Positions 46,762-57,899 of a DNA stretch of 64,000 nt are shown in pieces. Under the pieces are notes generated by a model. The model made no database searches and was not told where the DNA came from. It saw nothing but the letters and a program-made list of their open reading frames with translations. Position 1 is the stretch's first letter. Each line of letters starts with the position of its first letter. A program made the position numbers and the translations under genes. This DNA is from Sideroxydans sp. CL21 (GTDB lineage: Bacteria; Pseudomonadota; Gammaproteobacteria; Burkholderiales; Gallionellaceae), in the NCBI RefSeq assembly GCF_902459525.1, contig NZ_LR699166.1, positions 2,058,501 through 2,122,500 of the forward strand, given 5' to 3'.

Positions 46762-47505
46762 ATGCAACGGAATCGATTAATTGCACCAATTGCCACGCTT
46801 GCAATCATGACAGGTCTGGCAGTAAGTACGGCTCGTGCGGACAACGACTTCATCGTCTATTCGCCTTATGTGGTTCAAGGGCAAAGCGAAGTAGAAGCAT
46901 ATGGTTTCAGCTCGCAGGATGGTCGCAGCAATCTCAATGGTGCGAGTGGTTACAACATATCGGTAGCACATGCGGTAACCAGTTGGTGGAAACCGGAGAT
47001 ATATGTCGGCGAATTCAATCGCGATCCTGGCGCAACAACGCATCCTTCAGGTTATGAATTCGAAAATACATTTCAACTTACTGATCGGGGCGAATACTGG
47101 GCAGACGTTGGGTTTTTGGCGGCTTACGCTCACAATAAACAACCCGGAGTAATAAGCAACACAGAATTTGGGGCGCTATTGGAAAAGTGGTCCGGACATA
47201 TTGATCAGCGTCTGAATTTGATTTTGGAAAAACAAGTTGGTGGCGCAGCTAGCGGAGTGTATGCGTTCCGCTCGGCCTACAGCGTTAGCTATAAAATGGA
47301 CTTTAACAAGGCTTCATTTTCGCCCGGTATCGAAGTCTACTTCCGCCCCAATGACAACTCCTATCAAATCGGGCCGGTGCTTTATGGGGAAATCCGGACC
47401 GATGCGGGAAACGAACTGGAATATAGCCTAGGCGTAGTTCATGGCATTAACCTGGGTGCTCCTGACAGAACTCTATTGGCCAGATTGGAATACGAGTTCT
47501 TTTAG
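46762..47505 (+). CDS. Outer-membrane barrel protein next to FTR1
   Basis: 247 aa. The signal peptide ends VSTARA-DND. The rest is strand-rich (VEAYGFSSQDGRSNLNGASG, YWADVGFLAAYAHNKQ, SFSPGIEVYFRPNDNSYQIG) and ends in EYEFF, a terminal Phe typical of outer-membrane barrels. The ATG at 46762 follows GGAAGA; the ATG six codons earlier lacks one. Its place 80 bp after FTR1 suggests a role in outer-membrane passage of iron or another metal. The family is not identified. Confidence 0.75.
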   Translation: MQRNRLIAPIATLAIMTGLAVSTARADNDFIVYSPYVVQGQSEVEAYGFSSQDGRSNLNGASGYNISVAHAVTSWWKPEIYVGEFNRDPGATTHPSGYEFENTFQLTDRGEYWADVGFLAAYAHNKQPGVISNTEFGALLEKWSGHIDQRLNLILEKQVGGAASGVYAFRSAYSVSYKMDFNKASFSPGIEVYFRPNDNSYQIGPVLYGEIRTDAGNELEYSLGVVHGINLGAPDRTLLARLEYEFF

Positions 47506-47768
47506 TCTCAATGGAAACAATTAGCTCTGTTGAAATTATTGCCGCATCCCGTCCATAAAAGTGGGCCTCGCATATTTCGTCCAACATCATTTCAGGCAAG
47601 AGTGGCTATGATGAACGGCCGACATCGAGAGTCGTGAAGGATCTAAATTGGTAAGGCAGACACTGAAATCTCAACCTACATAATGGCAACAAATCAAGCG
47701 GTTCAGGTAGCCTGTATAGTGGCTTGGAGAATTTTAACTTCGGAACCGTTATATTCTAAAGTTCTTTT

Positions 47769-47853
47769 TGGTGCGGAAGACAGGACTCGAACCTGCACAC
47801 CTTGCGGCGCTGGAACCTAAATCCAGTGCGTCTACCAATTCCGCCACTTCCGC
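47769..47853 (-). tRNA. tRNA-Leu (anticodon UAG)
   Basis: An 85-nt tRNA on the minus strand. The acceptor stem GCGGAAG pairs with CTTCCGC before an encoded CCA. D arm GGTAGACGC region, anticodon loop TTTAGGT giving UAG (reads CUA/CUN), a long variable arm as in class II leucine tRNAs, and TTCGAGT in the T loop. It lies convergent with the barrel gene and 50 bp downstream of the acuI-like gene end. Confidence 0.96.
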
Positions 47854-47903
47854 ATCCGGAACACTGAAGGCTCCAAAGGGCGCGCATTATAACCGAGCGA
47901 TTC

Positions 47904-48899
47904 CTAGTTCGGAGCAAATTCCACCACAGATCGCCCATGAGCCTCGCCCTTGATCAGTTTTACACAGGCTTCGGGAAGCTCGGAAAAAGCGATTCGATGG
48001 GCGATCTGGTCGAATTTTGGGATGCGCAGATCACTGGCCATCCGTTGCCACATCAGCTTGCGCAATGGCATCAATGTCGCCGAGGAATCCACGCCGAGCA
48101 GTTTCACCCCGCGCAGGATGAAGGGGAACACCGTAGTGTGCAACTCGGCACCGCCGGCATTGCCGAAACTGGCAATGGCACCTTCCATCTGCATGGTACG
48201 GGCAAGCCAGGCCAGAGTATCTCCCCCCACCGCATCCAGTGCACCTGCCCACAAAGCTTTTTCCAACGGGCGCGTGCTCTTCATGTCGATCTCGTTCCGC
48301 GCCAATATTTCGCTGGCACCAATTGATTTCAGGTAATCATGCTCGCCGGCTTTCCCGGTCAGAGCGACCACGTGATAACCGAGTTGAGACAACATCTGGA
48401 CTGCAATACTGCCCACGCCCCCTGTCGCACCGGTCACGATCACCTTGCCTTTTTGGGGCGTAAGCTCGTTTTGTTCCAGGCGATGGATCGCCAGGGCGGC
48501 AGTAAATCCGGCAGTACCCAAAGCCATCGACTCGAACAGGGTTAGCCCGGACGGCAACGGCACGATCCAATCTGCCGGAACGCGCACGTATTCGGCAAAC
48601 CCGCCGTCATGCGCCACGCCCATGTCATAGCCGGTCACCAATACCTGATCGCCCGCCTTGTAGCGTGCATCCTGAGAAGATTCAACGACCCCGGCAACGT
48701 CTATGCCTCCCACGCATGGGAAACGGCGAATGACTTTGCCAGCCCCGGTTGCGGCGAGCGCATCCTTGTAATTGACACCGGAGTAATGCGTGCGGATAAC
48801 TACTTCACCCGTGTCAAAATCGTCCTGAGATAACTCGACGAAACGTCCGGCGGATTTACCGCTTTCCTCAACAATCCGGTAGGCGCGAAACGTCTTCAT
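47904..48899 (-). CDS. acuI: Acrylyl-CoA reductase/quinone oxidoreductase, YhdH-AcuI family
   Basis: 331-aa medium-chain dehydrogenase without zinc ligands. N-terminus EVVIRTHYSGVNYKDALAAT, family motif RFPCVGGIDVAGVVE, and NADPH loop VTGATGGVGSIAVQMLSQLG. The AcuI branch reduces acrylyl-CoA to propionyl-CoA; the substrate in vivo is unproven. Its ATG abuts the sucB stop exactly, at the point where many bacteria place lpd (E3), and no lpd is seen in the window. Confidence 0.88.
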   Translation of the reverse strand: MKTFRAYRIVEESGKSAGRFVELSQDDFDTGEVVIRTHYSGVNYKDALAATGAGKVIRRFPCVGGIDVAGVVESSQDARYKAGDQVLVTGYDMGVAHDGGFAEYVRVPADWIVPLPSGLTLFESMALGTAGFTAALAIHRLEQNELTPQKGKVIVTGATGGVGSIAVQMLSQLGYHVVALTGKAGEHDYLKSIGASEILARNEIDMKSTRPLEKALWAGALDAVGGDTLAWLARTMQMEGAIASFGNAGGAELHTTVFPFILRGVKLLGVDSSATLMPLRKLMWQRMASDLRIPKFDQIAHRIAFSELPEACVKLIKGEAHGRSVVEFAPN

Positions 48900-50111
48900 T
48901 TACAGGTCCAGCAACACGCGTGCCGAAAACTCTTCCAGCACTTCTTTGATAGTGACGAGGAATTGCACGGCTTCGCGCCCATCGATGATGCGGTGATCAT
49001 AGGAAAGCGCAAGATAGTTCATCGGGCGGATGACCACTTGGCCGTTCTCAGCCACCGGACGGTCCTTGGTTGCATGGATGCCAAGAATCGCGCTCTGCGG
49101 CGGATTAATGATGGGTGTGGAAAGCATGGAGCCGAATACGCCGCCATTGGTGATGGAAAAAGTACCACCGGTCAATTCTTCCATTGTGATCTTGCCGACT
49201 TTGGCGCGCGCGGCATACTCAGCGATGCTTTTTTCGATGTCCGCAAGGGACATCTTGTCCGCGTCACGCAGAATCGGCACGACCAAGCCGCGTTCGCTGC
49301 CAATCGCCATGCCGATGTCGAAAAATCCGTGGTAAATAATGTCCGTGCCGTCCACAGACGCGTTGACGATAGGAAACTTCTGCAAGGCAATCACGACAGC
49401 CTTGACGAAGAACGAGGAGAAGCCCAGTTTGACGCCGTGTTTCTTCTCGAAAGCCTCTTTGTACTTGTTGCGCAACTCGATCACCGGCTGCATGTTCACT
49501 TCGTTGAACGTGGTCAGGATCGCGGAATTCTGCTGCGATTGCAGCAAGCGTTCGGCGATACGCTGGCGTATGCGCGTCATCGGCACACGTTGTTCGGGGC
49601 GGACACCGGCAGGCACGGCAACTGGTGCGATCATTGGTTGACTTGCCGCTGGTTGCTGGGCTGCACCCAACACATCTTCCTTTGTGACCAGACCATTGCG
49701 GCCGCTGCCCTGCAAACTTGCAGCATCCACATCAAGCGCATGCGCCATTTTGCGTGCCGAGGGAGAAACGGCTGCGGCTTGAGACGACGCCTTGGGAACA
49801 CTGGCGGCAACGGGTGCCGCTATGGAAGCCGGGGCTGCAACAGGTACCTCAGCCGCAGCTTGCGCGACAGCCGCCGTGTCGATCTGGGCGATGACTTCAC
49901 CGCTACCCACTTTCGCTCCATCAGCTTTGATGATCTTCACCAGAACACCGCTTTTGATTGCCGGCAACTCCAACACCACTTTATCGGTTTCGATATCGAT
50001 CAGATTCTCGCCTTCCTTCACTGCCTGGCCGGCCTGCTTATGCCAGGTCAGCAAAGAAGCTTCGGACACCGATTCGGAAAGTTGCGGGACTTTGACTTCA
50101 ATGATGCTCAT
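48900..50111 (-). CDS. sucB: 2-oxoglutarate dehydrogenase E2 (dihydrolipoyl succinyltransferase)
   Basis: 403 aa. Lipoyl domain with lipoylated Lys44 in [11 protein letters not shown], an Ala/Pro-rich linker ([15 protein letters not shown]), the E1/E3-binding domain ([20 protein letters not shown]), and the acyltransferase core with catalytic His and Asp in [16 protein letters not shown]. The start overlaps the end of sucA by 14 bp (the sucA tail HEHH contains ATGAGCATCATTGA), indicating coupled translation. Confidence 0.97.
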   Translation of the reverse strand: MSIIEVKVPQLSESVSEASLLTWHKQAGQAVKEGENLIDIETDKVVLELPAIKSGVLVKIIKADGAKVGSGEVIAQIDTAAVAQAAAEVPVAAPASIAAPVAASVPKASSQAAAVSPSARKMAHALDVDAASLQGSGRNGLVTKEDVLGAAQQPAASQPMIAPVAVPAGVRPEQRVPMTRIRQRIAERLLQSQQNSAILTTFNEVNMQPVIELRNKYKEAFEKKHGVKLGFSSFFVKAVVIALQKFPIVNASVDGTDIIYHGFFDIGMAIGSERGLVVPILRDADKMSLADIEKSIAEYAARAKVGKITMEELTGGTFSITNGGVFGSMLSTPIINPPQSAILGIHATKDRPVAENGQVVIRPMNYLALSYDHRIIDGREAVQFLVTIKEVLEEFSARVLLDL

Positions 50112-52965
50112 GGTGCGCTCCTGGTATGTTCTTTACATCGAGGTCGGGACGGAATGCAGCTTCAATCACTGCTTTTTGTTGTTCACTATGTGTGGCCAGA
50201 TAACCGGCTGCGGGCGAGGCTGAAGATGGACGCAGTGCATATTCGAGACGCATCCCTTTCCGCATATGGCGAACAAGGTAATGCTGAACGCGATGCCATG
50301 CACCCTGATTACCCGGTTCTTCCTGACACCAGACCACTTCGGTCGCTTTTGGATACGCTGCGATCTGCGCCGCAAATTCGTCGTGCGGGAAAGGATAGAG
50401 TTGCTCCAGCCGGATGACAGGGGTATTCTCTATACCCTTTTCACGGCGGTGTTTGACAAGGTCGAAATACACTTTTCCGCTACACACGATGACACGCTTC
50501 ACCTTTGCCGCATCCACTGTGTCGATTTCGGGTATCACGGTCTGGAAGGCTCCTTCCGCCAGCATTTGCATCGGAGAAGCCGCATCCTTGCTACGCAGCA
50601 AGCTCTTGGGTGTGAACACAACAAGAGGTTTGCGATAGGGGCGCAACATCTGACGGCGCAACAAGTGAAATATTTGGGCGGATGTGGTCGGGACGCACAC
50701 CTGGATATTGTAGTCGGCACACAGTTGCAGGTAACGCTCGATACGTCCTGAAGAGTGCTCCGGCCCCTGCCCCTCGTAACCATGCGGCAACAGCATGGTC
50801 AGGCCGCACAACCTGCCCCACTTGGCTTCGCCGGAAGCGATGAACTGGTCGATGACCACTTGCGCACCGTTCACGAAATCGCCGAACTGCGCTTCCCAGA
50901 TAGTCAGGGTATTCGGCTCGGCGGTGGCGTAACCGTATTCGAATCCCAATACTGCCTCTTCCGAGAGTATCGAATCGATCACGATAAAGTCGGCCTGATC
51001 CGGAGCGATGTTTTGCAACGGAATATACAAGCCCTTGTCCCATTGTTCACGGTTCTGGTCGTGCAACACGGCATGCCGGTGGAAGAAAGTACCGCGACCG
51101 GTATCCTCGCCGGACAGGCGCACCGGATAGCCTTCTGCAACCAGGCTTGCATAGGCGAGGTTTTCGGCCATACCCCAGTCCAGTGCCAATTCGCCTTTGC
51201 CCATCGCGACACGGTCTGCGATGATTTTCTCCACGCGCGAGTGCAACTTGAAATTCTCGGGGATCGCGACCAAACGTCCAGCCAGTTGCCGCAGGCGCTC
51301 AAGCGGAACGCTGGTCACCGCTGGCGTCTTCCAGGAAATGTCGCCGATGAATTTCGACCAGCTCACTGCAAATTCATGCTTGAACTCGGTCAGCACCGGC
51401 TGTATTGGATTCCTGCCTTCGTCCATCGCTTGCCGATAAGCTGCGACCATCGCATCTGGTTCGTCCGCAGTCAACACACCCCGCTCAACCAGACGCTGCG
51501 CGTACAAGGCACGCGTGCCCGGGTGCTGATTGACCTTGCGATACATCAACGGTTGAGTGACCAAAGGTTCGTCTTGTTCGTTGTGTCCCAACTTGCGGAA
51601 ACACACCAGGTCCACAACCACGTCCTTTCCGAAATGCATACGATAATCGATTGCGATCTCGGTGATCAGCAACACCGCCTCCGGATCATCTGCGTTCACA
51701 TGCAGAATCGGCGCGTCGACCATCTTCGCCACATCGGTGCAATACAGCGACGAGCGCATGTCACGCGGGTCGGATGTGGTAAAGCCGATCTGGTTGTTGA
51801 CCACGATATGCACGGTCCCGCCGGTACCGTAGCCGCGCGTTTGCGACAGGTTGAACGTTTCCTGATTCACGCCCTGGCCGCCGAAAGCCGAGTCGCCGTG
51901 AAGCAGGATCGGCAACACCTGCTTGCCTTTGACATCGTGACGACGATGCTGCCGGGCGCGTACCGAGCCCTCGACGACAGGATTGACAATCTCCAGATGC
52001 GACGGATTGAACGCCAGTGTGAGATGCATAGGGCCGCCCGGCGTGGCGATATCCGAAGAAAAACCCTGATGGTATTTCACATCGCCGGCAGCCAGATGTT
52101 CCGTATGAATGCCTTCGAATTCCGCAAACAATTCCTTGGGCAGCTTGCCCAACGTATTGATCAGCACATTCAGACGGCCGCGGTGTGCCATGCCGATGAC
52201 CGACTCCTTGACGCCTTGATTGCCAGCCCGCTGCAACAAATGGTCCAGCATCGGGATCAGCGTGTCTCCGCCTTCCAGGGAAAACCGCTTTTGCCCGACA
52301 TACTTGGTGTGCAGATAGCGCTCCAGTCCCTCGGCTGCAGTCAATCGTTCGAGAATGCGCTTTTTGGTTTCATTGGGGTAATGCGGCTCGCCGGCAGCCC
52401 CCTCCAGACGCGCTTGTATCCAGCGTTTCTCAACGACGCTGCTGATGTACATGTATTCGGCACCAACGCTGCTGCAGTAGATCCTGCGAAGGCGTTGCAG
52501 TATCTCGCGCAGGGTCATGCGCTTGCCGCCTTCCAGCGATCCGGTAAAGAAGGTCTCGTCCATGTCGGCTTCGCTCAGCCCGTAATAGGACGGGTTCAAT
52601 TCCGCCACTTCCGGTGCGGGATGGCGTTTCAGCGGATCGAGCTCGGCAATGCGCGCACCCAGGAACCGATAGGCATTGATGAGCTGAAGAACCTTGGCCT
52701 GCTTACGCGTCTCATCGGCATGCACCGGCGGCTCAGCCTGGCGCTTGTTCAACTCCAGGAACCCCCGTTGAATCGGGCTATGCGCCACGTCGCGCTGGAG
52801 ATTCGCGGATTGCAGTTTGTCAAAATAGGCGCGCCATTCAGTCGGCACGGATGACGCATCCTGAAGATAGTCTTCATACAGACTCTCGACGAATACATTG
52901 TTTCCTCCCGACAACAGGGAGGTATTTTGCATCATTTGCAGATAGTTAGTTCCCGGAGCATTCAT
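50098..52965 (-). CDS. sucA: 2-oxoglutarate dehydrogenase E1
   Basis: 955-aa thiamin-diphosphate E1 subunit of the oxoglutarate dehydrogenase complex. Typical regions: N-terminal [15 protein letters not shown] and [13 protein letters not shown], active-site [20 protein letters not shown] loop [15 protein letters not shown], and [20 protein letters not shown]-type stretch (here [18 protein letters not shown]). GAGGTG precedes the ATG at 52965. It follows gltA by 17 bp. Confidence 0.97.
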   Translation of the reverse strand: MNAPGTNYLQMMQNTSLLSGGNNVFVESLYEDYLQDASSVPTEWRAYFDKLQSANLQRDVAHSPIQRGFLELNKRQAEPPVHADETRKQAKVLQLINAYRFLGARIAELDPLKRHPAPEVAELNPSYYGLSEADMDETFFTGSLEGGKRMTLREILQRLRRIYCSSVGAEYMYISSVVEKRWIQARLEGAAGEPHYPNETKKRILERLTAAEGLERYLHTKYVGQKRFSLEGGDTLIPMLDHLLQRAGNQGVKESVIGMAHRGRLNVLINTLGKLPKELFAEFEGIHTEHLAAGDVKYHQGFSSDIATPGGPMHLTLAFNPSHLEIVNPVVEGSVRARQHRRHDVKGKQVLPILLHGDSAFGGQGVNQETFNLSQTRGYGTGGTVHIVVNNQIGFTTSDPRDMRSSLYCTDVAKMVDAPILHVNADDPEAVLLITEIAIDYRMHFGKDVVVDLVCFRKLGHNEQDEPLVTQPLMYRKVNQHPGTRALYAQRLVERGVLTADEPDAMVAAYRQAMDEGRNPIQPVLTEFKHEFAVSWSKFIGDISWKTPAVTSVPLERLRQLAGRLVAIPENFKLHSRVEKIIADRVAMGKGELALDWGMAENLAYASLVAEGYPVRLSGEDTGRGTFFHRHAVLHDQNREQWDKGLYIPLQNIAPDQADFIVIDSILSEEAVLGFEYGYATAEPNTLTIWEAQFGDFVNGAQVVIDQFIASGEAKWGRLCGLTMLLPHGYEGQGPEHSSGRIERYLQLCADYNIQVCVPTTSAQIFHLLRRQMLRPYRKPLVVFTPKSLLRSKDAASPMQMLAEGAFQTVIPEIDTVDAAKVKRVIVCSGKVYFDLVKHRREKGIENTPVIRLEQLYPFPHDEFAAQIAAYPKATEVVWCQEEPGNQGAWHRVQHYLVRHMRKGMRLEYALRPSSASPAAGYLATHSEQQKAVIEAAFRPDLDVKNIPGAHHEHH

Positions 52966-52982
52966 GATCCACCTCGCTTCCC

Positions 52983-54269
52983 TCAGCGTTTCGCAACCGG
53001 CACAAAATCGCGCCGCACTGCTCCACGATACAATTGGCGCGGCCGCCCGATCTTGTATTCAGAATCAGCAATCATCTCGTTCCACTGCGATACCCAACCG
53101 ATGGTGCGCGCCACGGCAAAGATCACCGTGAACATGTTGGACGGGATGCCCAGGGCGCGCAATACGATGCCGGAATAGAAGTCGACATTCGGATAAAGTT
53201 TGCGCTCGATGAAGTACGGATCGCTCAAGGCGGTCTTTTCCAGCACCATCGCCAGCTCGAACAGTTTATTGTTCTCAAGTTTCAGTTCCGACAGGACTTC
53301 GTGACAAGTCTGGCGCATCACCGATGCCCGCGGATCCATGTTCTTGTAGACACGATGGCCGAAGCCCATCAGTTTGTATTTCTTGTCCTTTACGCCCTGC
53401 ACATATTCGGCTACACGCGACACGTCGCCGATCTCTTCCAGCATCTTCAGTGCAGCTTCGTTCGCACCGCCGTGAGCGGGTCCCCACAGGGCCGCAATAC
53501 CCGACGCAATGCACGCGAACGGATTGGCCCCGCTCGATCCGGCCAGACGCACGGTCGAAGTGGAGGCATTTTGCTCGTGGTCGGCATGCAAAATAAGGAT
53601 ACGTTCCAGCGCGCGCACCAGTATCGGATTCGGCACATACTCTTCTGCGGGCGTCGCAAACATCATGTACATCAGGTTCTCAACGAAACCGAATTTGTTC
53701 TTGGGATAAATGAACGGTTCGCCGACACTGTATTTATGCGTCATCGCAGCAATGGTGGGTACCTTGGCCAGCAGGCGCTGCGCCGAAACCGCCCGGTGCT
53801 GCGGGTCATTGATGTCGAGCGAATCGTGGTAAAACGCGGAGAGCGCACCGACCACGCCGACCATCACCGCCATGGGATGCGCATCGCGGCGAAATCCGTT
53901 GAAGAATCGGGCCAACTGGTCGTGCACCATGGTGTGGTGCGTGATTTTGTAGTTGAACTGGGCCTTTTGCTCAGCCGTCGGCAGTTCGCCGTTCAGCAGC
54001 AGGTAGCATACTTCCAGAAAGTCGGATTTCTCCGCCAGTTGCTCGATCGGGTAACCACGGTAGTACAGCAATCCCGCATCGCCATCGATGAAGGTGATCT
54101 CCGAGGTGCAACTTGATGTGGAAAAAAATGCGGGGTCATACGTAAATACGCCCAATTTCCCCAAGGCCCTGATGTCGATCACATCGGGGCCGAGCGTACC
54201 GGACATAATTGGCAACTCTATGCTGCGACCATCATCCAAAGTCAATGTTGCGATACGCTTGCTTTCCAT
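52983..54269 (-). CDS. gltA: Citrate synthase, type II
   Basis: 428 aa. Condenses oxaloacetate and acetyl-CoA. The long Gram-negative type II form with the N-terminal beta extension ([20 protein letters not shown]) and active-site His residues in [14 protein letters not shown] and [15 protein letters not shown]. Such enzymes are usually inhibited by NADH. The ATG at 54269 is used (GAGG seven bases upstream) instead of TTG at 54275. It lies 18 bp from sdhE. Confidence 0.97.
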   Translation of the reverse strand: MESKRIATLTLDDGRSIELPIMSGTLGPDVIDIRALGKLGVFTYDPAFFSTSSCTSEITFIDGDAGLLYYRGYPIEQLAEKSDFLEVCYLLLNGELPTAEQKAQFNYKITHHTMVHDQLARFFNGFRRDAHPMAVMVGVVGALSAFYHDSLDINDPQHRAVSAQRLLAKVPTIAAMTHKYSVGEPFIYPKNKFGFVENLMYMMFATPAEEYVPNPILVRALERILILHADHEQNASTSTVRLAGSSGANPFACIASGIAALWGPAHGGANEAALKMLEEIGDVSRVAEYVQGVKDKKYKLMGFGHRVYKNMDPRASVMRQTCHEVLSELKLENNKLFELAMVLEKTALSDPYFIERKLYPNVDFYSGIVLRALGIPSNMFTVIFAVARTIGWVSQWNEMIADSEYKIGRPRQLYRGAVRRDFVPVAKR

Positions 54270-54287
54270 TTTCAACCCTCGCCTCGT

Positions 54288-54605
54288 TCAAACTTCTTTT
54301 AGCCATTCCAGCACTACACGCTGATGCGCAAGTGCCGGCTCCTTTTTCCCCGTGATCAAATCCCAGAGTTCCGTATCAGGCAAATCCAGCAATTCATCGA
54401 AGATAATTCGTTGTTCGTTGTTCAACATCGTGTATCGTTGCTTAACAAAACGTCCCAGTACAATATCCAATTCCAGCAAGCCGCGACGACAACGCCAGCG
54501 CACCCGCTCCAAAGCGACAGGATCGAGAAGGCAGGGTTCAGGATACAAAACCCCGCGTCCAGCTACTGAATCCTGAATCCCGAATCCTGTTTCCTGCTTC
54601 TTCAT
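54288..54605 (-). CDS. sdhE: SdhE, FAD assembly factor for succinate dehydrogenase
   Basis: 105 aa. Core residues about 30-105 match SdhE/YgfY (ERVRWRCRRGLLELDIVLGR, then FDELLDLPDTELWDLITG), the small helical protein that promotes FAD attachment to SdhA. The RG motif in CRRG is present. The start overlaps the sdhB stop as ATGA. The first 30 or so residues (MKKQETGFGIQDSVAGRG) have no family equivalent and are encoded by repetitive DNA, so the functional start may be internal or this is a species-specific tail. Confidence 0.9.
   Translation of the reverse strand: MKKQETGFGIQDSVAGRGVLYPEPCLLDPVALERVRWRCRRGLLELDIVLGRFVKQRYTMLNNEQRIIFDELLDLPDTELWDLITGKKEPALAHQRVVLEWLKEV
54567..54587. repeat. 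Triple heptamer repeat inside the 5' end of sdhE
   Basis: On the plus strand TGAATCC-TGAATCC-CGAATCC lies in tandem at 54567-54587. An inverted copy, TTCAGGAT at 54537-54544 against ATCCTGAA at 54570-54577, can form an 8-bp stem across the same stretch. It encodes the non-conserved GFGIQDS region at the start of SdhE. Confidence 0.7.
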
Positions 54606-55297
54606 ACCGTGCGTTTGACCATCATATCCTTGATCTTGCCGATAGCTTCCGTCGGGTTCAGCTCCTTAGGACACACATCCACACAATTCATGATGGTATG
54701 GCAGCGGAACAGACGATAAGGATCTTCCAGATTGTCCAATCTCGCCTCCGTATCCTGGTCGCGCGTATCGGCGATGAAACGATAGGCTTGCAGCAGGCCG
54801 GCCGGTCCGACGAATTTGTCCGGATTCCACCAGAACGACGGACAAGAAGTTGAACAGCAGCCGCACAGGATACATTCGTACAAACCGTCCAGTTCCAGGC
54901 GATCTTTCGGCGATTGCAGGCGCTCCGTTTCCGGGGGCGGATCGTTGTTCACCAGATAAGGCTTGATCGAATGGTACTGTTTGAAAAACTGCGTCATATC
55001 CACAATCAGGTCACGGATGACCGGCAGGCCCGGTAGCGGACGTATCTCGATGGGTTGCTTCAGCGAAGAAAGCGCCGTGATGCAAGCCAGTCCGTTACGC
55101 CCGTTGATATTCATCGCATCAGATCCGCACACGCCTTCGCGGCAGGATTTACGGAACCCGATGCTATCGTCCTGTTGCCTCAGCAGCATAAGCGCATCCA
55201 GCAACATGGCATCACCCGCTTCCAGGCTCAGCTCGAAGTCCTGCATGTAAGGTGCAGAGTCGGTGTCCGGGTTGTAGCGGTAAATTCTGAATTTCAT
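54602..55297 (-). CDS. sdhB: Succinate dehydrogenase iron-sulfur subunit
   Basis: 231 aa. Three cluster motifs in order: 2Fe-2S CREGVCGSDAMNINGRNGLAC, 4Fe-4S CILCGCCSTSCPSFW, and 3Fe-4S CHTIMNCVDVCPKELNP. Electrons pass from SdhA FAD to quinone. AGGAG lies before the ATG. It is 114 bp from the sdhA end, the largest gap within this run; nothing gene-like is seen there. Confidence 0.97.
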   Translation of the reverse strand: MKFRIYRYNPDTDSAPYMQDFELSLEAGDAMLLDALMLLRQQDDSIGFRKSCREGVCGSDAMNINGRNGLACITALSSLKQPIEIRPLPGLPVIRDLIVDMTQFFKQYHSIKPYLVNNDPPPETERLQSPKDRLELDGLYECILCGCCSTSCPSFWWNPDKFVGPAGLLQAYRFIADTRDQDTEARLDNLEDPYRLFRCHTIMNCVDVCPKELNPTEAIGKIKDMMVKRTV

Positions 55298-55411
55298 TGC
55301 CTAGCTCCTATAACCAACCATTTGGCATGCTTCTTTAAGCGGAATGGCTTTAAGCAGCGACTTGACTGCATGTTTCGTCAGTCGATGGCCAGTAGTCCCA
55401 TCAGTTGTTCA

Positions 55412-57175
55412 TCAATACACACGCGCTTTGAGCGGGAACGATTCCACCGTCAGCGGCTTCAAGTGCACCGGTTTGTAATCGAGCCTATAACCTTCGCTGT
55501 AGTACAGCGAATGCTTCAGCCAGTTTTTATCATCGCGTTCCGGGAAATCCTCGCGCGCATGAGCACCGCGGCTTTCCTTGCGCGCCTCGGCTGCCGTCAT
55601 CGTGGCTTGCGCAACCTCAATCAGATTGTCCAGTTCCAAAGCCTCGATACGCGCTGTGTTGAACACCTTGCTCTTGTCTGTGATCTCGGTGTTGCGCACG
55701 CGTTCGGCCACTTCGCGGATCTTGGTCACGCCTTCAGCCAGCAGATCCGGAAAACGGAATACTCCGCAGTGCGCCTGCATCACCCTGCGCATTGAATCCC
55801 CGACATCTGAAACCCGTTCGCCATTTTTCTGGTTTTCCAACCGGGCCAGCCGGGCCAGCGGACGATCCGCAGCATCGGCAGGCAGCGGCTTGGGATTCGG
55901 ATTGCTTTTCAAATCCTCAATGATTTGTCGTGCGGCTGCGCGCCCGAACACGATCAGGTCGAGCAGCGAGTTGCAACCCAGACGGTTCGCACCATGCACC
56001 GATACACAGGCACATTCGCCTACCGCATAGAAGCCCTGCACGACATCTTCCGGTGCTGTACCGTGAGGTGCAACAACCTGTCCGCGATAATTGGTCGGGA
56101 TACCGCCCATCATGTAATGCGCGGTAGGCACCACGGGGATGGGTGCTTTGGACGGGTCGACATGAGCAAATTTGATCGCAATATCGCGGATGCCCGGCAG
56201 ACGATGGCGTATCACTTCATCGCCCAAATGGTCCAGTTTGAGCATGACGTGGTCGCCATGCGGGCCACAGCCGCGACCCTCCTTGATTTCGGTAGCCATG
56301 GCGCGCGACACTACATCGCGGCTGGCCAGATCCTTTGCTGTCGGCGCGTAGCGCGGCATGAAACGCTCGCCATCCTTGTTCACCAGATAACCGCCCTCGC
56401 CTCGCACCCCTTCGGTAATCAGCACTCCGGAACCATGCACCCCGGTCGGGTGGAACTGGAAGAATTCCATGTCCTCAAGCGGTATGCCTGCTCGCGCCGC
56501 CATGCCCAGTCCGTCGCCGGTATTGATATACGCATTGGTGCTCGCCGAGAATATGCGCCCTGCGCCGCCTGTAGCAAACAGAGTGGCACGTGCTTGCAGG
56601 ATCATCACCTCGGAAGTTTCGATCTCCATTGCCACCACACCCAGCACGTCGCCGTCCTGGTCGCGGATCAGATCAAGCGCCATCCACTCGACAAAGAAGT
56701 TCGTGTTGGCCTTGACGTTCTGCTGATACAGCGTGTGCAAAAGAGCATGGCCGGTGCGGTCTGCGGCAGCGCAGGCACGCGGTACCGGATTCTTGCCGTA
56801 CTCCTGCATGTGACCGCCAAACGGGCGCTGGTAAATTTTGCCGCTATCGAGACGATCGAACGGCATGCCGAAATGTTCGAGTTCGTACACCACTTCCGGC
56901 GCAGCGCGGCACATATATTCAATGGCATCCTGGTCGCCCAGATAGTCCGAGCCTTTCACCGTGTCGTACATATGCCAGTGCCAGTTGTCTTCGTTGACAT
57001 TGCCCAATGAAGCCGCGATACCGCCCTGGGCTGCAACTGTATGGGAACGCGTGGGGAACACCTTCGACAGGACTGCGACTTTAAGCCCGGCCTCCGACAA
57101 ACTCAGCGCGGCGCGCATCCCTGCGCCTCCGGCTCCCACCACCACTACATCGAATGTTCTTTTCGCCAATGCCAT
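55412..57175 (-). CDS. sdhA: Succinate dehydrogenase flavoprotein subunit
   Basis: 587 aa. FAD site [18 protein letters not shown], the covalent-FAD His in [18 protein letters not shown], substrate residues in [20 protein letters not shown], and [18 protein letters not shown]. The ATG at 57175 overlaps the TAA of sdhD by 1 bp; 69 upstream open codons would run through sdhD and are rejected. Confidence 0.97.
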   Translation of the reverse strand: MALAKRTFDVVVVGAGGAGMRAALSLSEAGLKVAVLSKVFPTRSHTVAAQGGIAASLGNVNEDNWHWHMYDTVKGSDYLGDQDAIEYMCRAAPEVVYELEHFGMPFDRLDSGKIYQRPFGGHMQEYGKNPVPRACAAADRTGHALLHTLYQQNVKANTNFFVEWMALDLIRDQDGDVLGVVAMEIETSEVMILQARATLFATGGAGRIFSASTNAYINTGDGLGMAARAGIPLEDMEFFQFHPTGVHGSGVLITEGVRGEGGYLVNKDGERFMPRYAPTAKDLASRDVVSRAMATEIKEGRGCGPHGDHVMLKLDHLGDEVIRHRLPGIRDIAIKFAHVDPSKAPIPVVPTAHYMMGGIPTNYRGQVVAPHGTAPEDVVQGFYAVGECACVSVHGANRLGCNSLLDLIVFGRAAARQIIEDLKSNPNPKPLPADAADRPLARLARLENQKNGERVSDVGDSMRRVMQAHCGVFRFPDLLAEGVTKIREVAERVRNTEITDKSKVFNTARIEALELDNLIEVAQATMTAAEARKESRGAHAREDFPERDDKNWLKHSLYYSEGYRLDYKPVHLKPLTVESFPLKARVY

Positions 57176-57522
57176 TAAAGTCCCCAAAGAATCTGCACCG
57201 ACCAGATCGTGTAAAGAACCAGTGCAAGAATGACCAACACATGAATCAACAGACGGATACTTGCCGGCTTCACATAATCCATGACGATGTCCCGCACGCC
57301 GATCCATGCGTGATAAAACAGGCTCAGCAAGAACAGCATGGAGAAGGTGCGCATCACATTGCCGGAAAACAACTCGGCCCATGTGTCATAGCCGAAGGAC
57401 GACTGCATCAGCAGATAAACGACGATGATCACTGCGTAGATTGCCATCACCACAGCAGTAATTCGCTGCACCATCCAGTCGCGCAAGCCGTAATGCGCAC
57501 CGGTCACGATACGATTTACCAT
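57175..57522 (-). CDS. sdhD: Succinate dehydrogenase membrane anchor SdhD
   Basis: 115 aa with three membrane helices (about 20-42, 55-77, 88-110). The stretch [20 protein letters not shown] and the helix [16 protein letters not shown] (heme-ligand His region) fit SdhD. The ATG at 57522 lies inside the last codons of sdhC with GGGAG upstream, an ATGGTAA overlap. Length is typical. Confidence 0.93.
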   Translation of the reverse strand: MVNRIVTGAHYGLRDWMVQRITAVVMAIYAVIIVVYLLMQSSFGYDTWAELFSGNVMRTFSMLFLLSLFYHAWIGVRDIVMDYVKPASIRLLIHVLVILALVLYTIWSVQILWGL

Positions 57523-57899
57523 AGCTTCACTCCCAACAGAACGGTCAGCGACAGACTCACGGCCAATACCCATTTGCTGCTGCTACGCGCCAGTGCGAGA
57601 GTCGGCAGAAGATGCAAATCAATCGCCAAATAGCGCAGTCCGGCACAGAAGTGATGCAGGAACGCCCACATCAGGCCAAGCAGAACCAGCTTCAGCAGAG
57701 GATGCGCCAGATATTCGGTCAGATTGGTGTAAGTTTCAATCGAGCGCAGACTCTGATCGAATAGCAGCAGCAATAGCGGCAAGGAAAAAAATAAGACTGC
57801 TCCACTGACGCGATGAAGGATGGAGACATAACTGGGGAGAGGAAATTGAATCTTGTGTAAAGCGAGATGCTTGGGACGGCGTTTAATTATTTTGTTCAT
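57516..57899 (-). CDS. sdhC: Succinate dehydrogenase cytochrome b556 subunit
   Basis: 127 aa with three membrane helices. The signature YVSILHRVSGAVLFFSLP and the His in HHFCAGLRYLAIDLH (heme ligand) identify SdhC. The ATG at 57899 follows GGAAGA; an in-frame TTG five codons earlier is weaker. First gene of the sdhCDAB-sdhE-gltA-sucAB-acuI run, divergent from mdh across 180 bp. Confidence 0.93.
   Translation of the reverse strand: MNKIIKRRPKHLALHKIQFPLPSYVSILHRVSGAVLFFSLPLLLLLFDQSLRSIETYTNLTEYLAHPLLKLVLLGLMWAFLHHFCAGLRYLAIDLHLLPTLALARSSSKWVLAVSLSLTVLLGVKLW

Noticed and set aside
50755-52854. 699-codon plus-strand open frame opposite sucA
   Set aside because: Shadow of sucA; Arg/His/Gln-heavy and without domain motifs.
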